A model generated the notes under the pieces. The model did no database searches. It was not told the DNA's origin and saw nothing but the letters and a program-made list of their open reading frames with translations. DNA of 64,000 bases from Trachythela sp. YZ-2020 (Eukaryota; Cnidaria; Anthozoa; Malacalcyonacea; Clavulariidae), in NCBI GenBank assembly GCA_016169945.1, contig JADLSH010000236.1, positions 3,210,001 to 3,274,000 on the forward strand, written 5' to 3'. Of this stretch, positions 47,601-59,340 are shown piece by piece (within the stretch, counting starts at the first letter, position 1; each line of letters begins with the position of its first letter). Both the position numbers and the translations under genes were made by a program.

Positions 47601-48541
47601 ATGTCTGAAGCGTTGTAAAGCATTTTCACAATCTTGGTTCCATTCAAACTGTTTTGTACTGGTTGTTGAGGTCAATTTAGTCAGAGGTGCCGAAATGGCT
47701 GCGTAATTCTTAATAAAACGGCGATAATACCCCGATAAACCTAGGAAACTTCGGACTTCCTTGACTGTCTTTGGCACCGGAATTTGCTTGATTGCTTCGA
47801 CCTTTGACGGAACCGGGCTTATACCGTCTTCGGATATCATATGTCCTAAATAGTGAACCTTCTTTGCCGCAAAAGTACATTTTGACACATTTAACCGCAG
47901 ATTTTGCTGCTGGAAACGAGTTAAAACCGTTCTTAACCTATCACAGTGTTCGGTAACGCTGTTACTAAATATAATTATGTCGTCCAAATAGCAAAGACAT
48001 ATACTATAAGTAAGACCAGCTAAAACTAGTTCCATGGCTCGCTGGAACGTTGCGGCGCAGTTGCGAGGCCAAAAGGCATTCGGTTGAACTCGTATAAGCC
48101 GCTATGCGTGATAAAAGCGGTTTTTTCACGATCGTCAGGATGAACTGGAATTTGCCAATAGCCGCTTTTTAGGTCCAAAGTGGAAAAATACTTCGCGTTT
48201 CCCACCGAGTCGAGTAAATCGTCTACCCTTGGCAAGGGATGTGCGTCATGACGAGTAATCTGATTAAGTTGCCGGTAATCAATGCAAAAGCGAATATCAC
48301 CTGATTTTTTTCGCACTAAAACAATTGGGCTAGCCCATGGGCTGGTGCTAGGACTTATAATTCCTTGATCTAACATGTCCGAAATTTGTTTGTTTGACTC
48401 TTCGCGAAATGCGTATGGCATTCGTCTGGCTCGCTGCCTAATTGGAGAATTGTCACCGGTGTCAATTTTGTGCTGCGCTACGTTTGTTTTGCTAATTTCA
48501 CCGCTAAAAAGTTCCTCAAACTCTTCTAACACTCGTTTCAC
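47577..48541 (-). CDS. Gypsy reverse transcriptase
   Basis: The first frame (48541-48026) has WASPIVLVRKKSGDIRFCID, the first catalytic Asp region, and YWQIPVHPDDREKTAF. The second frame (48035-47577) has CYLDDIIIFS (catalytic YLDD) and KCTFAAKKVHYLGHMIS. The switch is at about 48053, where one base of a G run seems absent. All catalytic residues are kept. Confidence 0.92.
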
Positions 48542-49002
48542 TTGTTGTTTTCAGAATTACTTAAACCCGGGTCTAGACTAGAATCAATTTTTGACGCCAC
48601 GTGATCTGCTTTGACGGCATTACAGTTAACCGGATCGTTGTTGTTAGCAACGGTCTCTTTCTCGACTAGAGGACAAAATTCCGCCAATTTACAACCTTGT
48701 GGTAATTCAATTTCGTTGTCCGTAGTGTTAGCTATTCGAATTGGCACTATTTTACCTACAGGAGTAACAACTAAATGAGCTACATGCAAGCCTTTTAAAT
48801 GTCTAACACTATCTGATTGACTACCTGATATCATACCAACCTGTGAAATGTTTTTCACCAGCACCTTACCGTCAATTATTATTTCCGATCGAGCCGGAAT
48901 TGCAATGCCCTTAGGAAGAATAACTTTGTTAACACCTTTCAACTGAGATTGGACAAGAAGCATGCTTGTTTCAGTGGTTTTACTCGAGTCATCGGGAAGC
49001 AA
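48538..49002 (-). CDS. Gypsy pol linker between protease and RT
   Basis: A 154-residue frame with VILPKGIAIPARSEIIIDG and GCKLAEFCPLVEKE, the spacer common in Ty3/gypsy pol between protease and RT. It ends near 48540, where the RT frame starts; a one-base change there would join them. The link to the protease, 49003-49094, is also out of frame. Confidence 0.75.
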   Translation of the reverse strand: MLPDDSSKTTETSMLLVQSQLKGVNKVILPKGIAIPARSEIIIDGKVLVKNISQVGMISGSQSDSVRHLKGLHVAHLVVTPVGKIVPIRIANTTDNEIELPQGCKLAEFCPLVEKETVANNNDPVNCNAVKADHVASKIDSSLDPGLSNSENNK

Positions 49003-49094
49003 CAGGCGGATTTGCCTCTGTGATCACAACTCCGCTCGACTGTACCTTCATTGTTGGATGCTCCGCATGTAATGGGAATTTCCATAGGGCCCCA

Positions 49095-49613
49095 CTAACT
49101 GAAAACTACTTCGACCTCCCCGAAAATCCCTTGAATACCTAATTTGTGCTGCGTAATAAAGTCCCATCCCAAAACACAATCGTAGGGTATATTACTACTT
49201 ACAAGAAAACAACTATTATATTTACGTTGAGAATGAGGAAAAGTGACACTTGTCACAATGTTGCCTTGAATATCTAATTCCCCACCTGTAATTGAAGTGC
49301 AACGCTGTGATTGCGATTTATCTAATAGAATACAGTCAAAATCGAGAATATTATGAATGTTATCATTAATAAAAGACTTCATTGATCCAGTATCTAGAAG
49401 AGCATTGACCGGTACACCGTCAATGAAACATGTTACGAATGGGTGTGCAGGCAAGCTCTCATTACAAACATTAGTACTATTAGCATTAAGAGAGTCACAG
49501 TGCTTACTTGTTTCGGGGCTGTCTACCGGCCTGTAGTTCCTCGAGACGCCCCTTGGAAGTTTAAAGGTGCATAGTTTCCACAATCGCGAGCAAAATGTCC
49601 ATATCGTTGACAT
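49095..49613 (-). CDS. Gypsy aspartic protease
   Basis: Contains VNALLDTGSMKSFIND, the catalytic DTG of retropepsins, followed by CVLGWDFITQHKLGIQG. Its frame overlaps the end of gag (49523-49613), as expected if pol is made by -1 frameshifting from gag, though the overlap is longer than usual. Confidence 0.88.
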   Translation of the reverse strand: MSTIWTFCSRLWKLCTFKLPRGVSRNYRPVDSPETSKHCDSLNANSTNVCNESLPAHPFVTCFIDGVPVNALLDTGSMKSFINDNIHNILDFDCILLDKSQSQRCTSITGGELDIQGNIVTSVTFPHSQRKYNSCFLVSSNIPYDCVLGWDFITQHKLGIQGIFGEVEVVFS

Positions 49614-50388
49614 TCATAGCACCGTACATTGGAATGGTTTTGACGTTGGCGTGGACTGCGGCAATCACGAGCAAGGTGACCTGGTTTTCCACATTGAAAA
49701 CATGTAGCTTTCGATCGCTGTCGATTTATAGGTTGGTTAACTGCGGCGGCATAGAACTGTTCTGAAGTGGCCATCTGATCTTCGAGCGCCTTCTGTTGAG
49801 TGGCAAGTTCGTTCATGAGACCCACGAGTTGGTCCATGTCGGCGTTCGGTTTGGGTGTTGCGGAGCTGGCGTTGGTTGTAAAGGATGAGTCGTGTTCTTC
49901 AATCGCACGATAACGCTGAACAAAGCCTAGCATTTCGTTCACGTTTGGTGTGGGGTTATGAGCCAAAAGCTTCCTCTCATTGGTTTGGGTAGACCACGCA
50001 TAAATTGGCGCGACAAAAGTGCAGATGTGGCTTCGTCACCGAGCGTTGGGTCGGCTTTTTCCAGAAGTTGTTCCAGCTCCCACTTGAAAACTGATGGGTC
50101 TTCACCGCTCCGAAGCATTCGGGCCTCAAACTTGGCATAATAATTTTCCCTCTCGACTGGTGGGCACAGGGCTTGTTTCAAGCGCTTCGTCGCGGCGTCG
50201 TATGTGGCTCTCTCCTCGGCAGGAATGGCGTAGAAATGACTAGACGCGCGGCCACGGAGAAACGCAGGCAATTTCTTGATCTTGTCGTCGTCTTTCCAAC
50301 CATTGGCTACAGCACATGCATCAAACTCTCTTAGCCAGGCGACAACGTCGTCTCCGTCGAATTTTGTTGGCAGAATGCTCGTTGACAT
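49523..50388 (-). CDS. Gypsy gag with two zinc knuckles
   Basis: Starts at the ATG 50388 (MSTSILPTKFDGDDVVAWLR) just after the LTR. The capsid-like region ends in ALLSRQFMRGLP. After a one-base frame change near 49973 it continues to two CCHC knuckles, CFQCGKPGHLARDC and CYECQRYGHFARDC, which bind RNA. The length is normal for a metazoan gypsy gag. I chose the ATG after the LTR and primer site; the open frame itself extends upstream into the LTR. Confidence 0.88.
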
Positions 50389-50421
50389 GATTTCGTTTTT
50401 TGTTTTACCGCTGCCACCAAT

Positions 50422-50631
50422 TGTAGCGTGCCGATACTCAATAGACTTCACGAACTCGGTTTTAAACTCTTTATTTCCCAGTTATATTACAGAGGCTACA
50501 GCCTTTCATGTGCGACCCTCTCGCTCTGAGGTGCGCGTTCACTCCCTCGTCATCGGCTCAAGTCATTGTCTAGATCATCCACTGTCCGGAAACCACATCG
50601 GTTTCACATTACATATTGTATACACGTTACA
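50422..50631 (-). repeat. Gypsy LTR (5' side of the element)
   Basis: 210 bp, no difference from 45300-45509 seen by eye; followed by GACT. Confidence 0.95.
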
Positions 50632-52572
50632 GACTGAATAATTCTGATTTGTGCAAGGTTTGACCTTTTAAAAAGGCTACTGTAGGCATAGAAATATGTT
50701 TTTATTCCTATTTTACAATGGGCTTAATATTTTTGTCTAGTCGCGTTCACATATTTATTGTCAGAACAGACAGGGTCTCAGTTCTGCGCGCACTAAGACA
50801 AATATTCAAATGGCAATGAGTTGAAATGAGTTGTGCTTTACATGTAGGTGACTCGCATATCCAGCAAAGTAAGAACAGAATGATGGAACAACGCTTTCGT
50901 TTATAGCTTTCCAAATGCAAAATTATTTTGCGCACATGTATATATTTTTAACGCTTTTATACGCTACAAAAATATGCAAATTTCCTTGCGTGGCAGTGTC
51001 AAATTACTCATCGCAGTAAACATGGGTTTCATGTGGGAATTCCATGTGGAAGAACAATACATGGAAAATATTTATATTTTGAAAATTTGATGTTTTTCAT
51101 GTTTCGTGATATATTTAGCTTGTCTCATCCTGCAAACTATGCTAGGATACGCATCTACTGACAGCGCGCAAGCCACTGGGTCAATGCCAATTAATATAAT
51201 CCGTCTGGCCGTCTACTGAATATAATTTGTGTTGCATATTTGTTTGCATGTTTGTTTCAAGAAGCTAAAGAATAATAACAGTCCCGCAGCATTCCCTACC
51301 TTGCAGGTACCCTAGTATATAAACTATATATTCTGCTAATGTGCTATCGACTTTGCTTGAGCTGTTAGTGCTGTAAAGCATGGAAGTCTTACATAGAGAT
51401 GTCTTTAAAAGGTTTTTCTATCCATTCGCGTTTGCTTTCTCTTGCTGATTTCCATATTTTGCATCAAGTGATGTTTCGTGTATGCCGCTTGACGATTATG
51501 ACTCCGTGTGAACTTGACACAAAGTCACAGATATGCAATTGATCGTCTAAATTGCCTGACTGAATCATTCTGATTTGTGCAAGGTTTGACCTATTAAATA
51601 GGCTACTGTAGGCATATAAATATGTTTTTATTCCTATTTTACAATGGATATTATAGACCTTAATATTTTTGTCTAGTCGCGTTCACATATTATTGTCAGA
51701 ACAGACAGGGTCTCAGTTCTGCGCGCACTAGGACAAATATTCGAATGGCAATGAGTTGAAATGAGTTGTGCTTTACATGTAGGTGACTCGCATATCCAGC
51801 AAAGTAAGAACATAATGATGGAACAACGCTTTCGTTTATAGCTTTCCAAATGCAAAATTATTTTGCGCACATGTATATAATTTTAACGCTTTTATACACT
51901 ACAAAAATATGCAAATTTCCTTGCGTGGCAGTGTCAAATTACTCATCGCAGTGAACATGGGTAATTTCATGTGGGAATTCCATGTGGAAGAACAACAGAT
52001 GGAAAATATTGATATTTTGAAATAGATGTTACAAAATTTGATGTCTTTCATGTTTCGTGATATATTTGGCTTGTCTCATCCTGCAAACTATGCTAGGGTA
52101 TGCATCTACTGACAGCGCGCAAGCCACTGGGTCAATGCCAATAATTACCGTCTACTGAATATAATTTGTGTTGCATATTTGTTTGCATGTTTGTTTCAAG
52201 AAGCTAAAGACTAATAACAGTCCCGCAGCATTCCCTACCTTACAGGTACCCTAGTTCTAGACCAATAGTTCGTACGGCTACGTGTTTCGTTGCTTATAGT
52301 TTAACATTAAAATCGCTATAAACTTAATTATGCAAATCGCGCGATTTTAATTGGTTAGCCAGTATCATTATATATCCTGGGCAGCTTTGATTGGTTGCTA
52401 CATTTGCTACAATTAATTTGAAAGTAGCCAATCACAGCTGTTCTTCTTGAAGCTGAACCTCTACTGATATTTGCGGATTAATGAAGTGAACTCAATAATC
52501 TGGTAATCAAATTTATGGAGTTCACTGGCTCAAACAAAATTCCCACCTGTAACTCCCACCAGTTGGATTATA

Positions 52573-52942
52573 GCCTGCGTGGCCGGCCCTCGTTGCAGGG
52601 GAAAAGAAGAACAGGGAATGAGGGCCTGCAAGAAAACCCAGCTTTCATGACTAAACGCCGTTCAATTTTTGAACGTAGAATTTGATGGTCAACACCAAGA
52701 ATTAATTGACATGTTTACGCACACAGGAATATATTATCACATTTCTTCGTCTTGATTGACATGTTTATGCACAAGCGAATACATTTCCTTCGCTTTGGGG
52801 TTTCCCCTATAGTCCAGCTGCATTTGTATTGGTCAATTTTAATGAGCCTTTATTAGGGCGTTTAGTCATGAAAGCTGGTTTTCTTGCAGGCCCTCATTCC
52901 CTGTTCTTCTTTTCCCCTCCAACGAGGGCCGGCCACGCAGGC
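52573..52942. mobile_element. MITE with about 85-bp inverted ends
   Basis: The left end GCCTGCGTGGCCGGCCCTCG is complemented exactly at the right end, and pairing continues through AGAAGAACAGGGAATGAGGG and CTTTCATGACTAAACGCC. No clear target duplication. CCACGCAGGC also occurs near 5356 and 54803, so the family may be dispersed. Confidence 0.85.
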
Positions 52943-55490
52943 ATCCTCGTACCCAGGCTTTTCCCTCTTGTGGAGATAAAACCCTGGATGGAGCTGGTCA
53001 CGTGTCTCTTTAAATTTTTATTGCCTAAGGGGGTGAGGAGAAGTATCATATTACATGCTTCCACTTGAAAATTATACACTTTAATTGCAAGGAGTGGGAT
53101 ATTATTATGTATAATATATCTCGAGAATCATATATAGTTCAAAACACTTGCAAAATTTGTTTTTTGTTTGCTTTTAAGTTTTAAAAACGTAGTAAACAGT
53201 TTTATCAACAGACAAGTCAAGTAACCAACCAAAATTGTATGCTTTTGAGGTGTTGTTCAATGTTCTCTCGAGCACGGTTTCATATCAGACGCCTGTGGAT
53301 CTAGTCTATATTATTAAATCAATCGTCACTACAAATATAGAAACCTATATTTATAATATTTTTGTAATATGCCAAGCTATAAACATGCGGAGAGCCGGAG
53401 ATTGATGTCCACTCTAAAATCTGTTGAAGCATTTTACAGTTTAGAAGGTAGTAAGATACAAAAATTCTCAGGGAAATGTGGTAAATTATGATTTATGTTA
53501 TTCGAGAACTTCCTTCTTGTTGCCGATTCTATAAACATGTACAAGTCTGAAGCCTGAGTGAAGGCAAAAGCCTCGTCCGCAGCTGCAGGAAAATACAAAT
53601 TACGATATAGTATTGTATTTTAAATATAGGCTATATGCAAAGAAATGATAGCGCATCAGGTTTACAAAATATTTTTCATACATAATTCATAAAAACTGAT
53701 GCGTAGCCTTCCACAGATATATAATATATATATATGTAAAATTTTAATAGTCCTTCAGAGTTAATTTAGTCCCATTGAATCAGCTGTAGAGTGTATAGTA
53801 CAGCAAAATAAAAACATAGTTGTACACTAAATTTTGTCTATACTATAGGACAAAGACTTTAAAACGGCTTATTGGACACTGATGTCTCACAGTCACAGAC
53901 CATATGCACAGACACAATAGCATATAATAGTGATATGGATACTTCCAGCAAATACTAAATAACTGTATTCTAAATCCCTTTTGTATATTATATTAGATCA
54001 AGCCAGAAAGACGATGAAAACTATTTAGGATTTAAAGTGTGGACGTGTATACTAACACATATGAAGTATAATTACATATGTTTTATCGTAAATATTCAAG
54101 TTGTACCGCACGCACGGAAGAGTCGTTGAATTTGCCTTTATCGGATAATTTTACCGTATGTTTGGTAACATAAAGTTATACTTGACATACTTCTTGATCG
54201 TCGCGTTTAGCGATGCCAAGGCGGGATATTTTACAATCTTGAACGAGATTTAACCTCTGGATAGCATTGTTTACACACAGTAGGATCTCGATATTTTATA
54301 GCAATTCCATATGTCAGCATTAAAAAAATCCATTTTGTTTGCAGTTTGAATACCAGACAGGATAAGGTTCAACATTGTTAACAATCATATCAGTCAGTCT
54401 ATAGAAGATATGTTTTATTGATTGTGTTTTATATTAAAATACCGTGCGACCCGTGCTTTCCTTGGCTTGACAAGCATTGTTGTGTATTGAAATCTGATCC
54501 AACTTATCGCTACTTATCGCTTGAAATGTAACTCAACACTCCAGGATACAGTAGGTAGTGACATGATGATGAATGCGACTATTTTATAACAACAGTTTTG
54601 TCACAATTTCTTGTTGCAAATTTTCAATTCATCGCCCCAAAATACTTTTTTCCAAACGCAACAATATCACAGAAGACAACACGCTCCTGTACCACCCCTC
54701 CCTAAGTGTATTCTCAATTTATCACGCGAAATCCGGGTGACACGTGACCAGCTCCATACAGGGTATTATCTCCCCAAGAGATAAGAGCCTGTGAAAGAGG
54801 TTGCCACGCAGGCTAGTTGGATTAATGCGGAATCCGGGCTCCTACCGTCATGCATAGCGGGCATCGCTGTGCCGGAGGCATCGCAGTGGCAAACCCTCTG
54901 GTGGCAAACGGCCCACGCTGAATATTGTTTGTGTTTTGGTGAATATTGTTTGCTGTGTCTCCATTTTTGTGTGTTTATTTCCGCCGTGTAGTAAGAATAT
55001 CACTTTCAAGATTTGGATAAGGTGCGTTTGTTTCAGTATTGGTAATGTTATTTCATTTTTAATCACGATTTTTATATCAAAGTAGTGAAGAAAGCGCGGT
55101 GCGGTTGGCGTCGTATTTAATATAGCTTATAAAATTGGAGATTGTGCAAAGGCTGTTTGCAGCCTGCAGTATGAGCAGAATTGTACGAAATAATAAGAGA
55201 CGAGATCTAACAATATAAATGCCCTTTATTAATTTCATTCACAATAGCGTTTTACAGATATATTTTTAAACGCCGTGGTTTATATTCTAGGTCCGAACAT
55301 ATTCTACGGTTTATACAGATCCGACAAAAGACAGAATAGCCATGCTCTTTCAAAAATAATTAATCATATTACTGTCTGGTTCTCTAAAAATGACAAAAAC
55401 ACCTGTTCAGGCCGTTCAATACCCAAAAATTTAGAAGGGGGCTAGTTGCAATTCGCATCGATTCCATGTAATATACAACGGCATTTTTGC
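52943..55490. other. No gene recognised
   Basis: AT-rich with short ORFs only. No domain, splice-linked exon pair or repeat boundary was seen apart from the CCACGCAGGC motif near 54803. Confidence 0.5.
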
Positions 55491-55504
55491 GATTTGTTTT
55501 CAAG

Positions 55505-55555
55505 CGGCACGCCAACGCAAAACGCCCGGTTCGAATCCTGCAAGAGCACCTTTTA
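55505..55555 (+). repeat. Possible tRNA-SINE fragment
   Basis: GGTTCGAATCCTGC is an excellent box B sequence, followed by AAGAGCACC; box A is not found. Weak. Confidence 0.35.
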
Positions 55556-55690
55556 GCTTCACTATTTATTTCAGCAATCTATTAAAGTTATTTTTTCGAT
55601 ATCTTTGTGATAAGGGACTGATGTTTTGTGGTTAGGCCAAATAAAAGAATTCCCGTTTTCTCATCAGAAATTTTTCAAAATGTATGAATC

Positions 55691-55906
55691 ATGAGTGATG
55701 AGGACACTCAGTCTTTATTTTTACCTAGCAACGAAGTTCGTTGTCCTCGACACTTAGCGCCGTTTGATGGCGAAAATCTGAAATATATTACTCGAAAATA
55801 TGGTTCTTTTTGGGAAATAAATGTTCCATTTTCAATTGCTATCGTAACAACAGATATCAGTCTTCTTCTACCGCGAAAATCATGGCAAACGATGGAGTAT
55901 GTCTAA
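55691..55906 (+). CDS. Unrecognised small ORF (71 aa)
   Basis: MSDEDTQSLFLPSNEVRCPR begins an open frame of 71 codons. No domain is recognised and no splice partner is found. It may be an exon or chance. The text NEVRCPRHLAPFDGEN does not look random but is insufficient for a call. Confidence 0.25.
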   Translation: MSDEDTQSLFLPSNEVRCPRHLAPFDGENLKYITRKYGSFWEINVPFSIAIVTTDISLLLPRKSWQTMEYV

Positions 55907-56860
55907 CAAAACGACGTTTGTAATTTTGGTCGCTGAAGTCTTAGTACTGTAGAGTCGCAAATTAGCAAGCTAGCGGAACGCTTTGATGTGCTTATGCTTG
56001 CGTTGTTCTCATTGTACGTTAACTTCGGAACGTTTGATCTCTTATGCTTAGGCTTGTGCTTATCTCACTCCTGTGAACTGGGCTTTTAGGTGTCATGGAA
56101 AATTTATTAATTTCATAATATTGAAGATCACCAATTTTTTATTTGGCCTTAGGAAGGGAAGGCATTCCTAAATTTTATTTTTCACAACCGGACAGTATTA
56201 GTAAGCAAGTCAGTGAAATGTTGGATCTATAACCGTAGAACTAAAAGATACGGTGTCGGACCTATATAACCACAGCAATAATTAAAATACAACTTTAAAC
56301 TCAAAACCACAGAGGCTGCGCCAGTTCATATTTCCTGCCAAGGCATATTTTAACACTTGGCCCCCCAGGCCCTCTGGATGGCCCCCCACTGACACAAAAT
56401 TGGCCCCCCACTCCCTGGGCCCTTTATATATTGGGTCATTTACAGAGTAAATGATTTGTCTGTGTTTAACGAAATATTGTTTTTATGGCTTATACAGTTA
56501 CACATTTTTAAAGTTTTAGAACATTGAAATACTATTGGCTTGGCAATTTCAGAGCTCCAGATTTCAAAATTTTCCCGGGAAAAAACTCCCCCGGACGCCC
56601 TACAGGCTCGCGCCTTCAGCACTCAGATTAAGGGCCCTTTTTCACAAATGGCCCCCCACTTAGAAATCCTTAAAATATGCCCTGTCTCCTGCCATCCCCT
56701 CAAGTGTCCATGTTGCCTTTTTGATGAGCGAACAATCCATGGCTATGGACCACCATGTAAATCACCTAAAACTAAAAGAAACAAACATAACAAAAAAAAT
56801 TTAACAAGCTAGGATGATGTGGTGGGATTTGCATTGTTAGATCCTGTCTCTTATTGTTTT
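55907..56860. other. No gene recognised; GC-rich GGCCCCCCA repeats
   Basis: GGCCCCCCA occurs at about 56359, 56381, 56403 and 56650. No ORF of note. Confidence 0.5.
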
Positions 56861-56872
56861 GTAGAATTTTGT

Positions 56873-58250
56873 TTATACTGCAGACTGCAAGCAACTTTGC
56901 ATAATCTCCAATTGTACTTCATAATACTTGCCTCGATATAACAATGTATTAGTTTTAAAAGCCTTGTGATACTGATTACAATGTAATACAGAACCACTTA
57001 CACTAGCATTCCATACAGTAGCATTCCATACAGTAGCATTCCATTCAGGGGACAGAAATACTAGCTCTGTAGTTGCTGCAGAAGTAGATGCACCTCTTGT
57101 GGAATGTGCCTTAGTTAATAAATACATTGCTGTCTACTACTCTACTCCTGCTTCTAGTAAGCAATCCTTTACCCAATGAGATAAAGCAGAGGAGGTGATA
57201 GGTTTATGAGGTTTGTTTACTGAAAAACATTGTCTATTTGGTTCCTTATCTGAAGTTGGAAGAAAGTTCTTGGTTCGTTTTCATACTTCTTAAGGCATGA
57301 ACATGGACATAGTAATTCATTTGCATGAAAAGAGGTCTTAAGTGGTTTAAAAAATACACCTTCAGGATGGAATCGCATAAATCATGAGCAATTAATTCTG
57401 AGCCTCTTTCTGGCGAAGTAAGCGCTAGTTTCTCACTCAGTTGTTTTAATGTTAATTTTTCATTTGGTCCGAGACCTTCAAGATACTTTGTGACTGTATG
57501 AACATGTATTAACATATCTGGGGTGGGGGGAGGGAAATAATTAAAAATCTCTTCTAACAATTGAACTATTAAAGGGTGCTCTCCCACATTGAAACCTTGA
57601 ATCTGTGGATGCGTGGCTGTTATGGCTGAACAATAGACATTGGGTGTACGGTATTCCAGCCCAGAATCAAACTGACTAGCTATAAAGTTCGCTATGGCCT
57701 CTAAAGATGCTGAAAGTAGATTGATTTGTTGTTCACTACACCAGCTAGTCCACTTCTGCCAGGCAGAGGAGTAAGTCTTCTCTGTCCTGGATCTTCAGGC
57801 AGCCAAGAGAAGTCCTTGAGCTGGCTGTGAAATTAACACACTCTGGACATTTCTCATTAGACATTCCACACAGCTAAAATTTTAACTGCAAGTGGGCAAG
57901 AGGGTGTAGTTTGTCCTCTTGTCTCAGTAACCCAGGGAATGATGGCAGTAACACTGGAACTTCTATCAATTCCCTGTAGTAGAGGATAGGGCTGGGCTTC
58001 CCAGACTGGAGTGACTATGGTTAGTCGAGGAACTGACTGGGAATGCATACCCTGTGAATTGGCTCCAATCCAGTGTAAAGTCATCCACTGCCTCTGCCAC
58101 TGGATCTAGTTTCCAACTCACAAATCTTGGCAGTTGTGCAGTAAGTCTTGTTGCAAATAGATGTACTGAGAATGACCCCCCTTTGAAGTTGATTCCCTGG
58201 AACATCAATGGATCACTGCAATGGATCCAGTTGCCAATCACTGCAAGGAG
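56873..58250 (-). pseudogene. DIRS-like RNase H and tyrosine recombinase remnant
   Basis: Read on the minus strand: 58241-57966 has GGSFSVHLFATRLTAQLPRF and VDDFTLDWSQFTGYAFPV, the RNase H region of DIRS-like retroelements, then TIVTPVWEAQPYPLLQG. Next come the tyrosine-recombinase N-terminal domain (GLEYRTPNVYCSAITATHP, GEHPLIVQLLEEI, SPERGSELIAHDL) and, in another frame, a catalytic-box piece (KAHSTRGASTSAATT). This RH-YR order is DIRS-like. The catalytic core is not continuous and several frames are used, so it is dead. A triple repeat of GTAGCATTCCATACA (57001-57047) sits between the recombinase parts. The catalytic Tyr was not found. Confidence 0.8.
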
Positions 58251-58263
58251 TTCACCTAGCCAG

Positions 58264-58283
58264 GTGGGTTAAATTTAACCCAC
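58264..58283. repeat. 20-bp perfect palindrome
   Basis: GTGGGTTAAATTTAACCCAC, directly outside the DIRS-like remnant. It is followed by variants of GGGTTA in both orientations. Confidence 0.8.
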
Positions 58284-59340
58284 TCTTTAACCCTGGGTTA
58301 CGGTTAATCTAGCTTTGAGCAATGCAAACAAACCTAAGACTAAAATGTAACCCTAGGTTTGGCAAATTTAACTGTGGGTTAGCTTGAGATGTCTTCGGAT
58401 TCGACTCGATTTCTGACATGCAACTAACTACTGTTGGTCGCCATCAACAAGGGGATGCCAGGGGATATAAACATGGCAGCCTCGTTTTGAGTTTAAAGTT
58501 GTATTTTAATTAACTACAAAAAATGATATTGTGAGTGAAGTTAATCATATTCCTCTCGATGTGATCAACATGAGTGGTCAATATGAGTTAATAAATGCAT
58601 TACATTGACATTGTTTTATCGAGGCGAGTGTTATGAAGTACAAATCTAGTTTGTATTTCTAGTATTCTTTTTATTTGCCCACCAAATGCTTGAAGTTACT
58701 TGAGGCCGGAAGGGGAGGGGGGACAAACGCAAATAGAATCATGCATAGATTATATATCCTATCTATGTTGCTATAAACTTGAAAGTAAATCTGGATAAGA
58801 ATATATACCAACCTGAATGTTAGAAAGATGAAATATTATGTATTAAGATTGTTGCTTTTGGCCTTTAAAAGTTCTAACTTTTACCCTGCACCAAACACAC
58901 ACGCTCCGTGGTCCTATATTTTCAGTAAAATGTTTTACAACATTGTCATTGTTTGTAAGAAAACAAGTTAGCTGTCCAGTAAACGTTATGAAGACAAAAA
59001 GAACAAGTATTCTTCATTTCGATAACTTTTCGTGCATGTTAGGTATTTACTGTCTTTTTTTACTCAGAAACAACAAATGCTGTTTCCTTTCTTCAAGTAA
59101 ATCCAGTAACTTTTCTCAGTCAGTGGCTTAAGATTGCATCATCGCTCACCTGTTTCTGTTTCATGCACTGAAACAATGACTAAGAGAAATCAGTTGGACC
59201 AGTTAAATAATAATTTAAGTACTAGAGGATTAGCGTATTTGTTTAGCCAGACGGAAGGTGATGTTTATTGTAGTTTACTTGGAGCATTGAATGTTTTCCA
59301 TCATAATGAAGTTGAAAGGTCCTAATACAGGGTGTCCCAA
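58284..59340. other. No gene recognised
   Basis: Contains an ORF 59173-59325 (MTKRNQLDQLNNNLSTRGLA and on) without any domain I know. No other feature was seen. Confidence 0.45.

Larger units (their letters stand above)
45300..50631 (-). mobile_element. Ty3/gypsy LTR retrotransposon, young
   Basis: 5,332 bp with two 210-bp LTRs that look identical, TG..CA ends and a 4-bp GACT duplication (45296-45299, 50632-50635). Orientation is minus. Next to the upstream LTR is a primer-site-like TTGGTGGCAGCGG; next to the downstream LTR is a purine tract TAGGGAGATGG. Order: gag with two CCHC knuckles, protease, RT, RNase H, integrase. The gene order is Ty3/gypsy type. There is no envelope gene. Identical LTRs mean a recent insertion, yet several single-base frame breaks are present; see the separate entries. 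Confidence 0.95.
44708..51315 (+). mobile_element. RC-like unit 6, host of the gypsy insertion
   Basis: Parts are 44708-45299 and 50636-51315. Complete apart from the gypsy element at 45300-50631; 1,272 bp when that is removed. Confidence 0.82.
39177..52254 (+). mobile_element. Array of about 1.3-kb rolling-circle-like elements with nested insertions
   Basis: Six copies (one split in two) of one unit, start TTGCTGCGG and end GGTACCCTAG. The flanks of the whole array are A (39176) and T (52255). One unit sits in a LINE and another in a neighbouring unit, each between A and T with the target rejoining exactly, so there is no target duplication. The 3' CTAG end matches the Helitron CTRR rule and the A/T target matches Helitron choice; the 5' end TT is not the canonical TC. 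A small hairpin TACCTTGCAGGTA precedes CTAG by 2 nt. The 5' 46 nt fold on TTGCTGC/GCAGCAA. No protein is encoded, so the family is non-autonomous. Confidence 0.75.
44406..52254 (+). mobile_element. RC-like unit 5, split by unit 6
   Basis: Parts are 44406-44707 and 51316-52254; the 5' module is missing. The break falls in GTCTGTTTA/TATATAAAC, which is continuous in unit 2, so unit 6 inserted exactly here with no duplication. Confidence 0.82.

Noticed and set aside
49523..49613. All gypsy frame changes as programmed frameshifts
   Set aside because: Only the gag-protease overlap is in the expected place. The others fall inside RT, between RT and RNase H, and in the integrase, where programmed shifts are not expected.
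39177..52254. Ordinary satellite array
   Set aside because: Units occur singly inside a LINE and inside another unit with exact empty sites, which unequal crossing-over does not produce.
57001..57047. WNATVWNATVWNAS repeat protein
   Set aside because: Product of a triple 15-bp DNA repeat inside a dead DIRS-like recombinase, not a conserved motif.
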